From Streptococcus suis (GTDB lineage Bacteria; Bacillota; Bacilli; Lactobacillales; Streptococcaceae): DNA of 56,026 nt. The stretch spans positions 1 through 56,026 of the forward strand of contig NZ_WCJE01000013.1 of assembly GCF_016743335.1 (NCBI RefSeq), read 5' to 3'. The notes under the pieces are model-generated. The model saw nothing but the letters and a program-made list of their open reading frames with translations, searched no databases and had not been told where the DNA came from. A program made the translations under genes and the position numbers. The stretch's first letter is position 1; each line of letters opens with the position of its first letter. Shown here piece after piece: positions 27,156 to 36,041 of the stretch.

Positions 27156-27959
27156 CTAGTTAGTGTAGTCTTTAATGATCTCAATTGACTCAATCTTAAC
27201 ATCTGTTTTAGGTTTATCGCTAGTGTCTGTTTCGACTGAAGCGATTTTATCCACGATGTCCATCCCTTCAATGACTTGACCAAATACGGTATGCTTGCCA
27301 TCTAAGTTTGGATTGCCTCCGTTTTTATAAGCGTCAATGATTTTACCAGGATAGCTAGAACTGGAGAGTTGGCTAGACATGTCTGTTGTATTTTGATTGA
27401 TGAAAAACTGACTTCCATTTGTTCCCGCGCCAGCGTTTGCCATAGAAAGTGAGCCACGAATGTTATAAAGGAAAGCTGAAATCTCGTCTTTAAAACCATT
27501 CCCAGCATCGATAGTAGTATCTTTTCCGGCCCAGATAGACTCTCCACCAGTACCATTTCCAAGAGGATCGCCACCTTGAATCATGAAATCCTTAATGACA
27601 CGATGGAAGATCGTTCCATTATAGTATCCTTCCTTCGCATGAGTCAGAAAGTTTTCCACAGTTAGTGGTGCTTGCTCGGGGAAGAGTTTTATAGTGATGT
27701 CGCCTTCGGTTGTTTTTATTTTAACAGCAGCCTCATTTTCACCAATTTCATTGGAAAGTTGGGGGAATGTAGCTTTGGGATTGTTAATGGCGTATGCCAA
27801 ATCTTTGGCATATTGGCTAGAAGCAGTTGTATCAGCTGTCGTAGTCGAGCTTGAACTAGAGCTAGATGCTGTAGAAGATGAGCTATTAGCTGTCGAGTTG
27901 TTTGTGCAGGCAGTTAGCAAGATGCTCGAAGCTAGAGCAAGAGCTAGTATTTTTTTCAT
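27156..27959 (-). CDS. Cyclophilin-type peptidyl-prolyl isomerase lipoprotein
   Basis: A 267-aa lipoprotein. The signal peptide [18 protein letters not shown] has the lipobox LTAC with Cys18, and a Ser/Thr-rich linker (19-48) follows. A cyclophilin domain then carries [38 protein letters not shown] and [15 protein letters not shown]. It should be anchored outside the membrane and catalyse proline isomerisation in exported proteins, like streptococcal SlrA. The lipid is added by Lgt, encoded in this window. It is transcribed alone and shares its terminator with the converging ECF gene. Confidence 0.93.
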   Translation of the reverse strand: MKKILALALASSILLTACTNNSTANSSSSTASSSSSSSTTTADTTASSQYAKDLAYAINNPKATFPQLSNEIGENEAAVKIKTTEGDITIKLFPEQAPLTVENFLTHAKEGYYNGTIFHRVIKDFMIQGGDPLGNGTGGESIWAGKDTTIDAGNGFKDEISAFLYNIRGSLSMANAGAGTNGSQFFINQNTTDMSSQLSSSSYPGKIIDAYKNGGNPNLDGKHTVFGQVIEGMDIVDKIASVETDTSDKPKTDVKIESIEIIKDYTN

Positions 27960-28098
27960 TGAAAATCCTTTCTTGTCTTGTTCAAAATTATGCTCATTCT
28001 ACCATGAAATATGGATTTTTTCAATTTTTATCTAGTATAAAAAGCGTATCTAAAACAATAATATGATATACTATATTTACAGATGCGAAAGGAGAATA

Positions 28099-28455
28099 AT
28101 GATGTTTGAGAACTTGTTTGCCCCAGATGGAATCCTAGTATGGCATACGGCCCTTTTCTACAGTTTTTCCGCGATCATATTAGCGACGGTTTGTTTCCAT
28201 ATTATTAAAAATTTTATGGAATGGCACCGCAACAATCGGGAGCCCAAAGAATCTTGCAAGGCTAAGCTTGTCTCTAAACGAACCCATGTTTTTGGTAACG
28301 AAGTAGCACGAACCAATTATTATGTAACGTTTGAATGGGAGGGAAAACGGCAGGAATTTCGCCTTCGTTCAGATGAATATGCCCTTTTAGCAGAGGGAGA
28401 TGTAGGCACCCTGCATTTTCAGGGGACTCGTTTCCTAGGTTTTGAACGGCTCTAA
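28099..28455 (+). CDS. DUF2500-type small membrane protein
   Basis: A 118-aa protein with one N-terminal transmembrane segment (about 13-33, TALFYSFSAIILATVCFHII). A small beta domain then ends in KLVSKRTHVFGNEVARTNYY, VTFEWEGKRQEFRL and LLAEGDVGTLHFQGTRFLGFER, which is the DUF2500 pattern. Two adjacent ATGs (28099 and 28102) follow AAAGGAG. The function is unknown. A terminator lies right after the stop codon. Confidence 0.75.
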   Translation: MMFENLFAPDGILVWHTALFYSFSAIILATVCFHIIKNFMEWHRNNREPKESCKAKLVSKRTHVFGNEVARTNYYVTFEWEGKRQEFRLRSDEYALLAEGDVGTLHFQGTRFLGFERL

Positions 28456-28470
28456 GAGTCGTTTTTCTTT
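28445..28470 (+). terminator. Terminator after the DUF2500 gene
   Basis: AACGGCT-CTAAG-AGTCGTT with a TTTTTC tail. It overlaps the last codons. Confidence 0.75.
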
Positions 28471-28539
28471 GGAGAATATCTCTATCTAGTGTATAATGGT
28501 TTGAACACATGTTCGTACAACGCAAAAGAGGTATTTAAG

Positions 28540-28917
28540 ATGATTCAATCAATCGGACAAGTTATGTTATATGTGAATGATATTGAGGCTTCAGCTCAAT
28601 TTTGGAAAGAGAAAATGGGATTTGAACGTGTAGAAAAACAGGTGCAAGGCCCCCAAACTTCTTACATTATTGCACCTAAATCAGACAGTGAGGTACAATT
28701 TGTACTTCATGATAAGGCGGAGGTTGCTGAGATGGAGCCAGAATTAAACTTAGGTACACCATCAATCTTAATGACATCAGTAGATGTAGCCAAAACTTAC
28801 GAAGAACTTGTTGAACGTGGTGTCACAACGAATCCAGTCATGGACCTTGGTTTCATGAAGGTAATTAGCTTTGCAGACAATGATGGAAATTATTACGCAA
28901 TTCGTGAGGTAAAGTAA
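28540..28917 (+). CDS. VOC-family (glyoxalase-fold) protein
   Basis: This 125-aa VOC protein has two beta-alpha-beta-beta-beta modules: MIQSIGQVMLYVNDIEASAQFWKEKMGF and, in the second half, SVDVAKTYEELVERGV with KVISFADNDGNYYAI. This fold covers glyoxalase I, bleomycin-binding proteins and ring-cleavage dioxygenases. The metal ligands are not all evident (Gln near the start, Glu in EMEPE), so the activity is unassigned. The next gene's ATG follows its stop codon directly. Confidence 0.8.
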   Translation: MIQSIGQVMLYVNDIEASAQFWKEKMGFERVEKQVQGPQTSYIIAPKSDSEVQFVLHDKAEVAEMEPELNLGTPSILMTSVDVAKTYEELVERGVTTNPVMDLGFMKVISFADNDGNYYAIREVK

Positions 28918-29463
28918 ATGTCACTCCAGAATCGTGTTGAAGAAATGTATAAAGACCACGAGGTCAAACCCTATATTTCCCCCGAGCGTGACTTGGCAGC
29001 CTGGCTTTTGGAGGCCAAGCCCGTTCCCAAACGCAATATGGTTCGGCTAGAAGAAGGTATTTTGCCAGGTGATATTATTTTGCTATGGCGGATTAGCCTG
29101 GGTTCTTTTGAAACGACAACGCCCTACTCAAAATATTTCGAGTATATGTATGGCATCAACGGTCCTGCTCACATGGAGCAGTTGATCGCAGACGGTTATG
29201 CCTATGTGGAATCAGCCTTTGATTCGCTGGACCACATCACCTCCACAGCCAAGAAGAATATCCTCAAGGCAGAAGGCGTGACCGGTCTGTCCAAGATGAA
29301 GGCGGCAGACCTCGACACTGCCCTCAAGGACAACTTGACGGAAGAAAAACTAGCTCCATACTTTACTGTCCGAGGTTATGCCCTGACGGAAAAAGGCAGA
29401 GCAGCTCTCGAGAATCACACAGAAGTACTTGCAAAACACCCAATGAAGAAGATGTACAAATAA
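28918..29463 (+). CDS. Uncharacterised 181-aa protein
   Basis: The ATG begins on the base after the VOC stop codon, so the two are almost certainly co-translated. The protein is soluble and mixed in composition. Features include RLEEGILPGDIILLWRISLG near residue 43-62, a helical stretch ITSTAKKNILKAEGVTGLSKMK reminiscent of small SAP-like or helix-hairpin modules, and YALTEKGRAALENH at the end, resembling the wing of winged-helix proteins. I do not recognise the family and assign no function. A terminator follows. Confidence 0.65.
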   Translation: MSLQNRVEEMYKDHEVKPYISPERDLAAWLLEAKPVPKRNMVRLEEGILPGDIILLWRISLGSFETTTPYSKYFEYMYGINGPAHMEQLIADGYAYVESAFDSLDHITSTAKKNILKAEGVTGLSKMKAADLDTALKDNLTEEKLAPYFTVRGYALTEKGRAALENHTEVLAKHPMKKMYK

Positions 29464-29485
29464 AATAGGAAAGATTTTTAAACGG

Positions 29486-29526
29486 CACCCAAAAGTTAGA
29501 ATCATTCTAGCTTTTTGGGTGTTTTT
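29486..29526 (+). terminator. Terminator after the uncharacterised gene
   Basis: CACCCAAAAGTTAGAAT and ATTCTAGCTTTTTGGGTG pair with one bulge, followed by TTTTT. Confidence 0.85.
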
Positions 29527-29549
29527 ATGTGCTAACAAGTCAATTTTTC

Positions 29550-29602
29550 TTGACAGAAAACGCTATCAATGATATTCTAGTATAAATTATTGAAACGTTT
29601 CA
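29550..29602 (+). promoter_or_regulatory. susR promoter with cre-like box and SusR operator
   Basis: TTGACA (29550) and TATTCT (29573) are separated by 17 bases. Between them CAGAAAACGCTATCAA (29554-29569) fits the CcpA cre consensus except at its outermost bases. Just downstream lies the perfect palindrome TGAAACGTTTCA (29591-29602), which recurs twice before susT1. The layout suggests autorepression by the LacI-type regulator plus catabolite repression. Confidence 0.75.
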
Positions 29603-29620
29603 AAAGAAAGGGGCTAAACC

Positions 29621-30607
29621 ATGGAAGAGCAAAAATCAATCACTATGAAAGATGTAGCGCGGGTGGCTGGTGTAAGCGTTGGGACTGTATCAAGAGTTAT
29701 CAATAATGAGCCAGGTATTAAGGAAAGCACGCTTGTAAAAGTCAATGCAGCCATCAAGGAATTGAATTACATCCCTGATGTCTATGCTCGTGGCATGAAG
29801 AAGAACAAGACAGAAACCATCGCCTTGATTATTCCGACAGTTTGGCATCCCTTTTTTGGAGAGTTTGCCTATCATGTTGAAGTGGAACTGAGTAAGAAAA
29901 ATTACAAGTTGCTCCTTTGCAATATTTCTGGTCCAAAAAGGGAACTGGATTATCTGACTATGCTGCAACAAAATAAGGTGGACGGTATTATCGCCATCAC
30001 CTATAGCCCGATTGACGACTATCTATCGTCCAATATCCCCTTTGTTAGTATCGATCGCACCTATGAGAATAAGGCTATAGCCTGTGTCAGCTCGGACAAC
30101 CAAGCTGGTGCAGAACTAGCAGCGAACACCTTGATTGAAAAAGGGGGTCGCCATTTTGCCTTTATCGGTGGGCACAATAAAACAATCAATGAAACCAAGA
30201 AGCGTAGATTGTATTTTGAAAAGCGGATTTTAGAGGCAGGTTTTCCTTGTCATGTCTTGGACTTGGAAGAGCCATATGATGACTTTGTCGGTCAAGTCGA
30301 AGAGTTTCTGATTAACAATCCACAGGTTGACGCCATTTTCACCATCAATGATTTTACGGCCCTAGACACACTTGCTGTTTTGGAAAAACTGGGACGACGG
30401 GTTCCAGAAGATGTGCAGGTGATTGGCTATGATGGTATTCAGTTGGCAAGTGAACGCTCTCTAGAACTTTCCACCATTCGTCAACCGTTAGAAAGAATGG
30501 CTCAAGAAGCAGTGGCTTGTTTGATTGATATCATTGATAGAAAAGGGCAACCACAACAAATCACCTTGCCGATTTCCTATGTTGAAGGAAAAACGACAAA
30601 AAATTGA
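29621..30607 (+). CDS. susR: LacI-family regulator SusR
   Basis: A 328-aa LacI/GalR repressor. The HTH and hinge are ITMKDVARVAGVSVGTVSRVINN and the following helix. The periplasmic-binding-like sugar domain includes FAFIGGHNKTINETKKRR and AIFTINDFTALDTL. Three identical TGAAACGTTTCA palindromes in the locus suit a LacI-type symmetric operator. Gene order regulator-permease-permease-binding protein-GH32 matches susR-T1-T2-X-H of pneumococcus, which governs sucrose/fructo-oligosaccharide use. The effector is presumably a sucrose- or fructan-derived sugar. Confidence 0.85.
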   Translation: MEEQKSITMKDVARVAGVSVGTVSRVINNEPGIKESTLVKVNAAIKELNYIPDVYARGMKKNKTETIALIIPTVWHPFFGEFAYHVEVELSKKNYKLLLCNISGPKRELDYLTMLQQNKVDGIIAITYSPIDDYLSSNIPFVSIDRTYENKAIACVSSDNQAGAELAANTLIEKGGRHFAFIGGHNKTINETKKRRLYFEKRILEAGFPCHVLDLEEPYDDFVGQVEEFLINNPQVDAIFTINDFTALDTLAVLEKLGRRVPEDVQVIGYDGIQLASERSLELSTIRQPLERMAQEAVACLIDIIDRKGQPQQITLPISYVEGKTTKN

Positions 30608-30616
30608 AAATAGGGG

Positions 30617-30750
30617 TTGACAGAAAACGGTTACAATGATAAAATAAAATCATCAATAAACAGTTGGTTTTATTTTTACAAGAAAAATGAAACGTTTCAA
30701 AAACGGAGGGTTAGACCTCTTTCTAAAATCAAAAAAATTGAAACGTTTCA
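30617..30750 (+). promoter_or_regulatory. susT1 promoter with cre-like box and two SusR operators
   Basis: TTGACA (30617) and TAAAAT (30640) are 17 bases apart, with the cre-like box CAGAAAACGGTTACAA (30621-30636) between. Two copies of TGAAACGTTTCA lie downstream at 30688-30699 and 30739-30750, centred 51 bases apart, the second close to the SD of susT1. The two sites could be bridged by a LacI tetramer or dimer pair. The first bases resemble the susR promoter closely, as if duplicated. Confidence 0.75.
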
Positions 30751-30763
30751 AAAAGGAGTTCTT

Positions 30764-31684
30764 ATGAAAACATCAAAACTGCAACAAGCTAGTCTATTTG
30801 ATAGAATCAAGCAACAGAAACTCTTGTTACTGATGTTACTACCTGGCTTGGTCTTGACCTTCATCTTCCGTTACATTCCTATGTACGGGGTGCTGATTGC
30901 CTTTAAAGACTATAATCCCTTGAAAGGGGTGCTAGGTAGTGAGTGGATTGGATTTTCAGAATTTACCAAGTTTCTCTCTTCTCCAAACTTTGGTAATTTA
31001 CTTGCCAACACCTTGAAATTGAGTGTATACGGCTTACTCTTAGGATTTCTACCACCGATTATTTTAGCCATCATGCTCAACCAACTATTGAGCGATAAGG
31101 CTAAAAAGCGGATTCAGTTGGTGCTATACGCTCCAAACTTTATCTCAGTCGTGGTCATCGTCGGTATGATTTTCCTCTTCTTCTCAGTAGGAGGACCGGT
31201 CAACTCTATTCTAGGTATGTTTGGCATTGAAGCAAACTTCCTGACAGATCCTGACTTCTTTAGACCACTCTACATCCTCAGTGGTATTTGGCAGGGAATG
31301 GGCTGGGCATCAACACTCTACACGGCTACCTTGGTCAATGTCGATCCGGCCTTGATTGAAGCAGCGAAACTGGATGGTGCTAATATCTTCCAACGTATCT
31401 GGCATATTGACTTACCAGCACTAAAACCAGTTATGGTCATTCAGTTTATCCTGGCAGCTGGGGGCATCATGAACGTTGGTTACGAAAAAGCCTTTCTGAT
31501 GCAGACTTCCCTCAATCTGACTAGCTCTGAAATCATCTCAACCTATGTCTATAAAATCGGTTTGGTGTCAGGGGACTACTCTTACTCAACAGCCGTTGGC
31601 TTATTTAACGCACTTATCAATATTATCCTGCTGATTGCAGTTAATAAGATTGTCAAACGCATCAATGATGGACAAGGCTTATAG
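30764..31684 (+). CDS. susT1: Sugar ABC transporter permease SusT1 (LplB-type)
   Basis: This 306-aa permease has six helices. The EAA loop is EAAKLDGANIFQRIWHIDLP, contacting an ATPase. No ATPase gene is in the operon, so a shared multi-sugar ATPase (MsmK type) encoded elsewhere is expected. The true start is the ATG after AAAGGAG. An in-frame extension of 49 codons crosses both operators and the leader and is not coding. It is the first structural gene of the sus operon, ten bases before susT2. Confidence 0.9.
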   Translation: MKTSKLQQASLFDRIKQQKLLLLMLLPGLVLTFIFRYIPMYGVLIAFKDYNPLKGVLGSEWIGFSEFTKFLSSPNFGNLLANTLKLSVYGLLLGFLPPIILAIMLNQLLSDKAKKRIQLVLYAPNFISVVVIVGMIFLFFSVGGPVNSILGMFGIEANFLTDPDFFRPLYILSGIWQGMGWASTLYTATLVNVDPALIEAAKLDGANIFQRIWHIDLPALKPVMVIQFILAAGGIMNVGYEKAFLMQTSLNLTSSEIISTYVYKIGLVSGDYSYSTAVGLFNALINIILLIAVNKIVKRINDGQGL

Positions 31685-31693
31685 GAGGTTCGT

Positions 31694-32581
31694 ATGAATA
31701 CACAAATGTATACAAAATTTGACAAGCGAATGCTGGTTGTCAATAAAATCTTGCTGGCATTTCTTGTTCTCATAACAGTTGTGCCTATGGTCTATATCCT
31801 AGTCGCGTCCTTCATGGATCCGCAGGCCTTGGTCAGCAAGGGAATTAGCTTTGATCCAAAGGATTGGACAGTAGAAGGTTACCAACGGGTATTTTCAGAT
31901 AAATCCATCCTACGCGGATTTTTCAACTCCCTCTTTTATTCCTTCTCCTTTGCCTTTGTGACAGTGGCTATCTCAGTCATGACTGCCTATCCACTCTCTA
32001 AAAAAGATTTGGTTGGGAAAAAATGGATTAATGCCTTCCTCGTTTTCACCATGTTCTTCGGTGGCGGACTTGTTCCGACTTATCTCTTGGTTAAAGATTT
32101 GGGTATGCTGAACACCGTCTGGGCTATCATTATCCCTGGGGCAGTCAATGTTTGGAATATCATCTTGGCACGGACCTATTTCCAAGGTTTGCCAGATGAG
32201 TTGGTAGAAGCAGCGGTTATGGACGGTGCCAATGAATTTCAGATTTTCTGGAAAATCATGATTCCACTAGCTAAGCCAATCATGTTTGTGCTCTTCCTCT
32301 ATGCCTTTGTCGGTCAATGGAATTCTTACTTTGATGCCATGATTTACATCAAGAATCCAGACTTGGAGCCACTCCAACTAGTACTTCGTAAAATCCTCAT
32401 TCAGAGCGAGCCTGCTAAGGACATGATTGGTGCCCAGGCAGCCATGAATGAAATGAAACGCATCGCAGAAATGATTAAGTATGCGACCATTGTCATCTCA
32501 AGCTTGCCACTCATTGTCATGTATCCATTCTTCCAGAAATACTTTGACAAGGGGATTATGGCTGGTTCATTAAAAGGTTAA
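31694..32581 (+). CDS. susT2: Sugar ABC transporter permease SusT2 (LplC/YtcP-type)
   Basis: A 295-aa second permease of the pair with six helices and the EAA loop EAAVMDGANEFQIFWKIMIP. It ends PFFQKYFDKGIMAGSLKG, the canonical tail of LplC/YtcP-like permeases. AGGAGG precedes the ATG. A BOX-like repeat starts on the very next base after the stop codon and separates it from susX. Confidence 0.9.
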   Translation: MNTQMYTKFDKRMLVVNKILLAFLVLITVVPMVYILVASFMDPQALVSKGISFDPKDWTVEGYQRVFSDKSILRGFFNSLFYSFSFAFVTVAISVMTAYPLSKKDLVGKKWINAFLVFTMFFGGGLVPTYLLVKDLGMLNTVWAIIIPGAVNVWNIILARTYFQGLPDELVEAAVMDGANEFQIFWKIMIPLAKPIMFVLFLYAFVGQWNSYFDAMIYIKNPDLEPLQLVLRKILIQSEPAKDMIGAQAAMNEMKRIAEMIKYATIVISSLPLIVMYPFFQKYFDKGIMAGSLKG

Positions 32582-32688
32582 TCCTCTTCGAAAATCAAAA
32601 GCAGACGTTGTTGACTTGATTTGATGAACGTCAGTTCTATCTGCATCTGCGTCGCCTAGTCTGTTTTTGATTTTCATTGAGTATAATA
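32582..32688 (-). repeat. BOX-like repeat, copy 2, inside the sus operon
   Basis: The unit begins CCTCTTCGAAAATCAAAA and ends TTTTGATTTTCATTGAGTAT, in the opposite direction to copies 1 and 4. The middle, GTTGACTTGATTTGATGAAC followed by GTCAGTTCTATCTGCATCTG, matches copy 3. As RNA the ends can pair into a long hairpin between susT2 and susX. It could shape the transcript ratio of permeases to binding protein, where the binding protein is usually needed in excess. Confidence 0.8.
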
Positions 32689-32732
32689 AGTATTAATTAT
32701 TTTTTAGAAAACAATACAGGAGGTTGTTTCTG

Positions 32733-34343
32733 ATGAAACACAAATTTGGAAAAACAGTTGTTACACTTCTTGCAAGTACCGTTTTATTGGCTGCTTGTGG
32801 CTCAAAAAATACTGCTTCAAGCCCAGATTATGAATTGAAAGATGTTCAATTCCCGCTTGAAAAATCCGTTACACTTAAGTTCATGACAGCTAGCTCCCCT
32901 CTAGCTCCAGCCGATCCAAATGACAAGTTGATTTTCCAACGTTTAGAGGAAGAAACTGGCGTTCATATTGAATGGACTAACTACCAGTCTGACTTTGGTG
33001 AAAAGCGGAACTTGGACATTGCTTCAGGTGATTTGCCAGATGCCATCCATAATGACGGGGCTTCTGATGTGGAATTGATGAACTGGGCAAAACAAGGGGT
33101 TATCGTACCAGTTGAAGACCTGATTGATGAGCATATGCCAAATCTCAAGAAAATATTGGATGAAAATCCAGAGTACCGTTCCATGATTACAGCACCAGAC
33201 GGACATATCTACTCATTCCCATGGATTGAAGAATTGGGCGAAGGTAAGGAATCAATCCACACTGTTAACGATATTGCATGGATCAACAAAGAATGGTTGA
33301 ACAAACTCGGTCTTGAAATGCCAAAAACAACGGATGACTTGATTAAGGTCCTTGAAGCCTTCAAGACCCAAGATCCAAACGGAAATGGCAAGGCGGATGA
33401 AATTCCGATGGGCTTCATCAATGGTGGAGGAAATGAGGACTTCAAAATTCTTTTTGGTGCATTCGGTGTCGGTGATAATGATGACCACTTGGTTGTCAGC
33501 AATGACGGAACTGTTGACTTCACAGCGGACAATGAAGACTACAAAGAAGGTGTTGAATTTATGCGTACCCTTCAAGAAAAAGGTCTTCTAGATCCGGAAG
33601 CGTTTGAACAAGATTGGAACACTTACATCTCTAAAGGAAGTGAAAATCTCTACGGTGTTTACTTTACTTGGGATAAGGCAAATGTGACAGGTATGAACGA
33701 TACCTATGACATCTTGCCAGTCTTGGCAGGTCCTGATGGAACCAAGCACATCACTCGTACAAACGGTATGGGCTTCCAACGTGACCGCATGGTCATCACA
33801 TCAGCTAATAAAAACTTGGAATTGACAGCCAAGTGGATTGATGCCCAATACGCTCCGCTCCAATCTGTCCAAAACAACTGGGGGACCTATGGCGACGAAA
33901 GCCAACAAAATATCTTTGAACTTGACACAGCAACTAACAGCTTGAAGCACTTACCATTGGATGGTACTGCCCCAGGCGAATTGCGTCAGAAGACAGAAGT
34001 TGGTGGACCGCTTGCTATTCTTGATGAATACTACGGTACAGTGACCACCATGCCAGATGATGCCAAATGGCGTTTGGACTTGATGCACGCTACTTATCTT
34101 GACTATGTAACCAACGATGATATTTACCCTCGCGTTTTCATGGAACAAGAAGATTTGGATAAGATTGCTCAAGTTGAAGCAGATATGAACGACTTCATCT
34201 ACCGCAAACGTGCAGAATGGATTGTGAACGGCGGCATTGAAGAAGAATGGGATATCTATCTGAAAGAATTGGAAAGCTACGGTCTGTCTGACTGGTTAGC
34301 TATCAAGCAAAAATACTACGATCAGTACAAAGAAAATCAGTAA
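32733..34343 (+). CDS. susX: Fructo-oligosaccharide-binding lipoprotein SusX
   Basis: A 536-aa extracellular sugar-binding lipoprotein. The signal peptide ends LLAAC with Cys22. The mature part has the LplA/YtcQ-type layout (KFMTASSPLAPADPNDKLIF, NLDIASGDLPDA, TNGMGFQRDRMVI). DPNGNGKADEIP is an EF-hand-like calcium loop, as seen in fructan- and alginate-type binding proteins. The large size fits an oligosaccharide ligand. AGGAGG lies upstream of the chosen ATG. Two residues earlier is another in-frame start without improvement. It needs Lgt for anchoring. Confidence 0.9.
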   Translation: MKHKFGKTVVTLLASTVLLAACGSKNTASSPDYELKDVQFPLEKSVTLKFMTASSPLAPADPNDKLIFQRLEEETGVHIEWTNYQSDFGEKRNLDIASGDLPDAIHNDGASDVELMNWAKQGVIVPVEDLIDEHMPNLKKILDENPEYRSMITAPDGHIYSFPWIEELGEGKESIHTVNDIAWINKEWLNKLGLEMPKTTDDLIKVLEAFKTQDPNGNGKADEIPMGFINGGGNEDFKILFGAFGVGDNDDHLVVSNDGTVDFTADNEDYKEGVEFMRTLQEKGLLDPEAFEQDWNTYISKGSENLYGVYFTWDKANVTGMNDTYDILPVLAGPDGTKHITRTNGMGFQRDRMVITSANKNLELTAKWIDAQYAPLQSVQNNWGTYGDESQQNIFELDTATNSLKHLPLDGTAPGELRQKTEVGGPLAILDEYYGTVTTMPDDAKWRLDLMHATYLDYVTNDDIYPRVFMEQEDLDKIAQVEADMNDFIYRKRAEWIVNGGIEEEWDIYLKELESYGLSDWLAIKQKYYDQYKENQ

Positions 34344-34361
34344 TCAAAAAGGAGGCTGCCT

Positions 34362-35720
34362 GTGATAACAGTAGAAAAAGCCAATGCATATATTCAAGCA
34401 GAAAAAGTAACCATTGATATGGCTTTTAGACCAGAGCGTCACTTTGTTCCAGAAATTGGCTGGATCAATGACCCGAATGGATTTGTCTATTTCAAAGGAG
34501 AATACCATCTCTTCTATCAATACAATCCGTATGATAGTGTCTGGGGACCAATGCATTGGGGCCACGCCAAAAGTAAGGACCTGGTCAACTGGGAACATCT
34601 TCCAGTTGCCCTTGCTCCAGACAAGGACTACGATAAGGATGGCTGTTTCTCTGGCTCTGCTATTGTCAAAGAAGATACCCTCTGGCTCATGTACACGGGC
34701 AATATCGTCAATGAAGACGGCTCTGTCAGACAGGTGCAGAACATGGCCTATTCGACAGACGGTATTCACTTTGAAAAAATCGCACAAAACCCTGTTGCGA
34801 CGGAGGAACTATTGCCAGAAGAAGTCATCGCCAATGACTTCCGTGATCCAAAGATTTTCGAGAAAGATGGTCGCTATTACTCCGTCGTAGCAACCAAGCA
34901 TAAAGACGGTGTCGGCTGTATTGTTCTACTAGGCTCTGACGATTTGCTGGACTGGCAATTTGAGTCTATCTTCTTAAAAGGCCAAGCCCACCAAGGTCAC
35001 GTTTGGGAATGTCCTGATTACTTTGAAGTAGATGGGCAGGAGTACCTGATTGTTTCACCAATGCGGTATCAAAAAGAAGCTAATGATTTTGTCAATATCA
35101 ATTCCAATATCTTTGTGACTGGTCATGTGGACTGGGACAAGAAAGTCTTTGTGGCAGATTCCTTCAAGGAGATCGACCATGGGCATGATTTCTATGCGGC
35201 TCAAACGACTGAAGGTCCAGAAGGGGAGCGTGTCATGATTGCCTGGATGCATACATGGGGACGTCCGCTTGTAACCAATGACCTTGGGCATAAGTGGTAT
35301 GGTCAAATGACTCTACCTCGTCTACTTAAGCAAGGTGAGAATGGACTCAAACAGGTCTTGCCAGCAGGTATCTTGAACAGCTTTGACGACATTGAAATCG
35401 GTCAAGTTATTCAAGGTCCAAGCAAATTCTCCCTCAAACTGGACGACAGTCTAGACTTGAAACTAGGTACTGACCAAGACTATCTTCAATTTGGTTATGA
35501 TAGAGCCCAACAAGAAGTCTACATTGACCGCAGCTCTCTTAAAATCCAGCAAGCTGGTGAGGAGGAATGGTCAACCGTTCGTCGAGCGGTCACGGTTCAA
35601 GCGACAGTGCTAGAGGTCTTGGTTGACACCAACTGTTTGGAAATCTTTATTAACGATGGTCAAGAAGCCTTGACATCGACCTTCTACGTAGAAGGTCAGG
35701 TTATTCTAAACGCCCTATAA
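34362..35720 (+). CDS. susH: GH32 sucrose/fructan hydrolase SusH
   Basis: A 452-aa cytoplasmic beta-fructofuranosidase. The nucleophile is D37 in GWINDPNG, the transition-state stabiliser is RDP (161-163), and the acid/base is E216 in WECPDYF. A C-terminal beta-sandwich follows (LEVLVDTNCLEIFINDG). It releases fructose from sucrose or short fructans taken up by SusT1T2X. Translation starts at a GTG with AAGGAGG seven bases upstream; the first ATG is 19 codons later and has no such signal. No signal peptide is present, so hydrolysis is intracellular. It is the last gene of the operon. Confidence 0.92.
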   Translation: MITVEKANAYIQAEKVTIDMAFRPERHFVPEIGWINDPNGFVYFKGEYHLFYQYNPYDSVWGPMHWGHAKSKDLVNWEHLPVALAPDKDYDKDGCFSGSAIVKEDTLWLMYTGNIVNEDGSVRQVQNMAYSTDGIHFEKIAQNPVATEELLPEEVIANDFRDPKIFEKDGRYYSVVATKHKDGVGCIVLLGSDDLLDWQFESIFLKGQAHQGHVWECPDYFEVDGQEYLIVSPMRYQKEANDFVNINSNIFVTGHVDWDKKVFVADSFKEIDHGHDFYAAQTTEGPEGERVMIAWMHTWGRPLVTNDLGHKWYGQMTLPRLLKQGENGLKQVLPAGILNSFDDIEIGQVIQGPSKFSLKLDDSLDLKLGTDQDYLQFGYDRAQQEVYIDRSSLKIQQAGEEEWSTVRRAVTVQATVLEVLVDTNCLEIFINDGQEALTSTFYVEGQVILNAL

Positions 35721-35759
35721 TATTATTTGCCCTCTTAAATTATTCTTTCACTCCAAGAG

Positions 35760-35781
35760 AAACCCTGTATTTGCAGGGTTT
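35760..35781 (+). terminator. susH terminator stem, U-tract displaced
   Basis: AAACCCTG-TATTTG-CAGGGTTT is a perfect 8-bp stem, but it is followed by CAGATTGAAG (an IS end) rather than by a T-run. An identical 22-base copy at 42343-42364 carries the T-run TTTTTT. Together they look like a target duplication. Confidence 0.8.
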
Positions 35782-35897
35782 CAGATTGAAGACAAACATC
35801 TCGCTTGATGTTTGTCTTTTTCTGTTTATTGGTCTGATAGTCGGTCTTTTTGCCAGAATAGTGGTTATTTGGACAATATAAAAAGGCTTCCCTGCTC
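35782..35897 (-). mobile_element. IS1182-family left-end fragment
   Basis: CAGATTGAAGACAAACATCT and about 95 further bases match the 3' end of the full element at 40743-40859 with only a handful of differences. Similarity stops after GGCTTCCCTG. It contains no usable coding sequence. It forms the left boundary of the island. Confidence 0.85.
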
Positions 35898-36041
35898 CAA
35901 TGTCATTAAGTTAACATTCGTCAGTACATCTATACTGTTTACTCTCAAGTATTTTTCTGATGTAATACTTGGGATTTTTGTATTTAGTCAGCACAAAAAA
36001 GAGGCTTTCCATCCTTATTTTTTGTATTCATTTATCCGATT

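Larger units (their letters stand above)
35721..36041. other. Gap after susH: terminator stem, IS1182 end, IS4 flank
   Basis: From left to right: an A/T-rich tail, the terminator stem AAACCCTG/CAGGGTTT (35760-35781), a 116-base IS1182 left-end fragment, and about 145 bases that probably include the end of the decayed IS4-family element. No gene is supported here. Confidence 0.6.

Noticed and set aside
30617..30763. Upstream in-frame extension of susT1
   Set aside because: It would translate the -35, the cre box and both operators; the ATG at 30764 has AAAGGAG at correct spacing.
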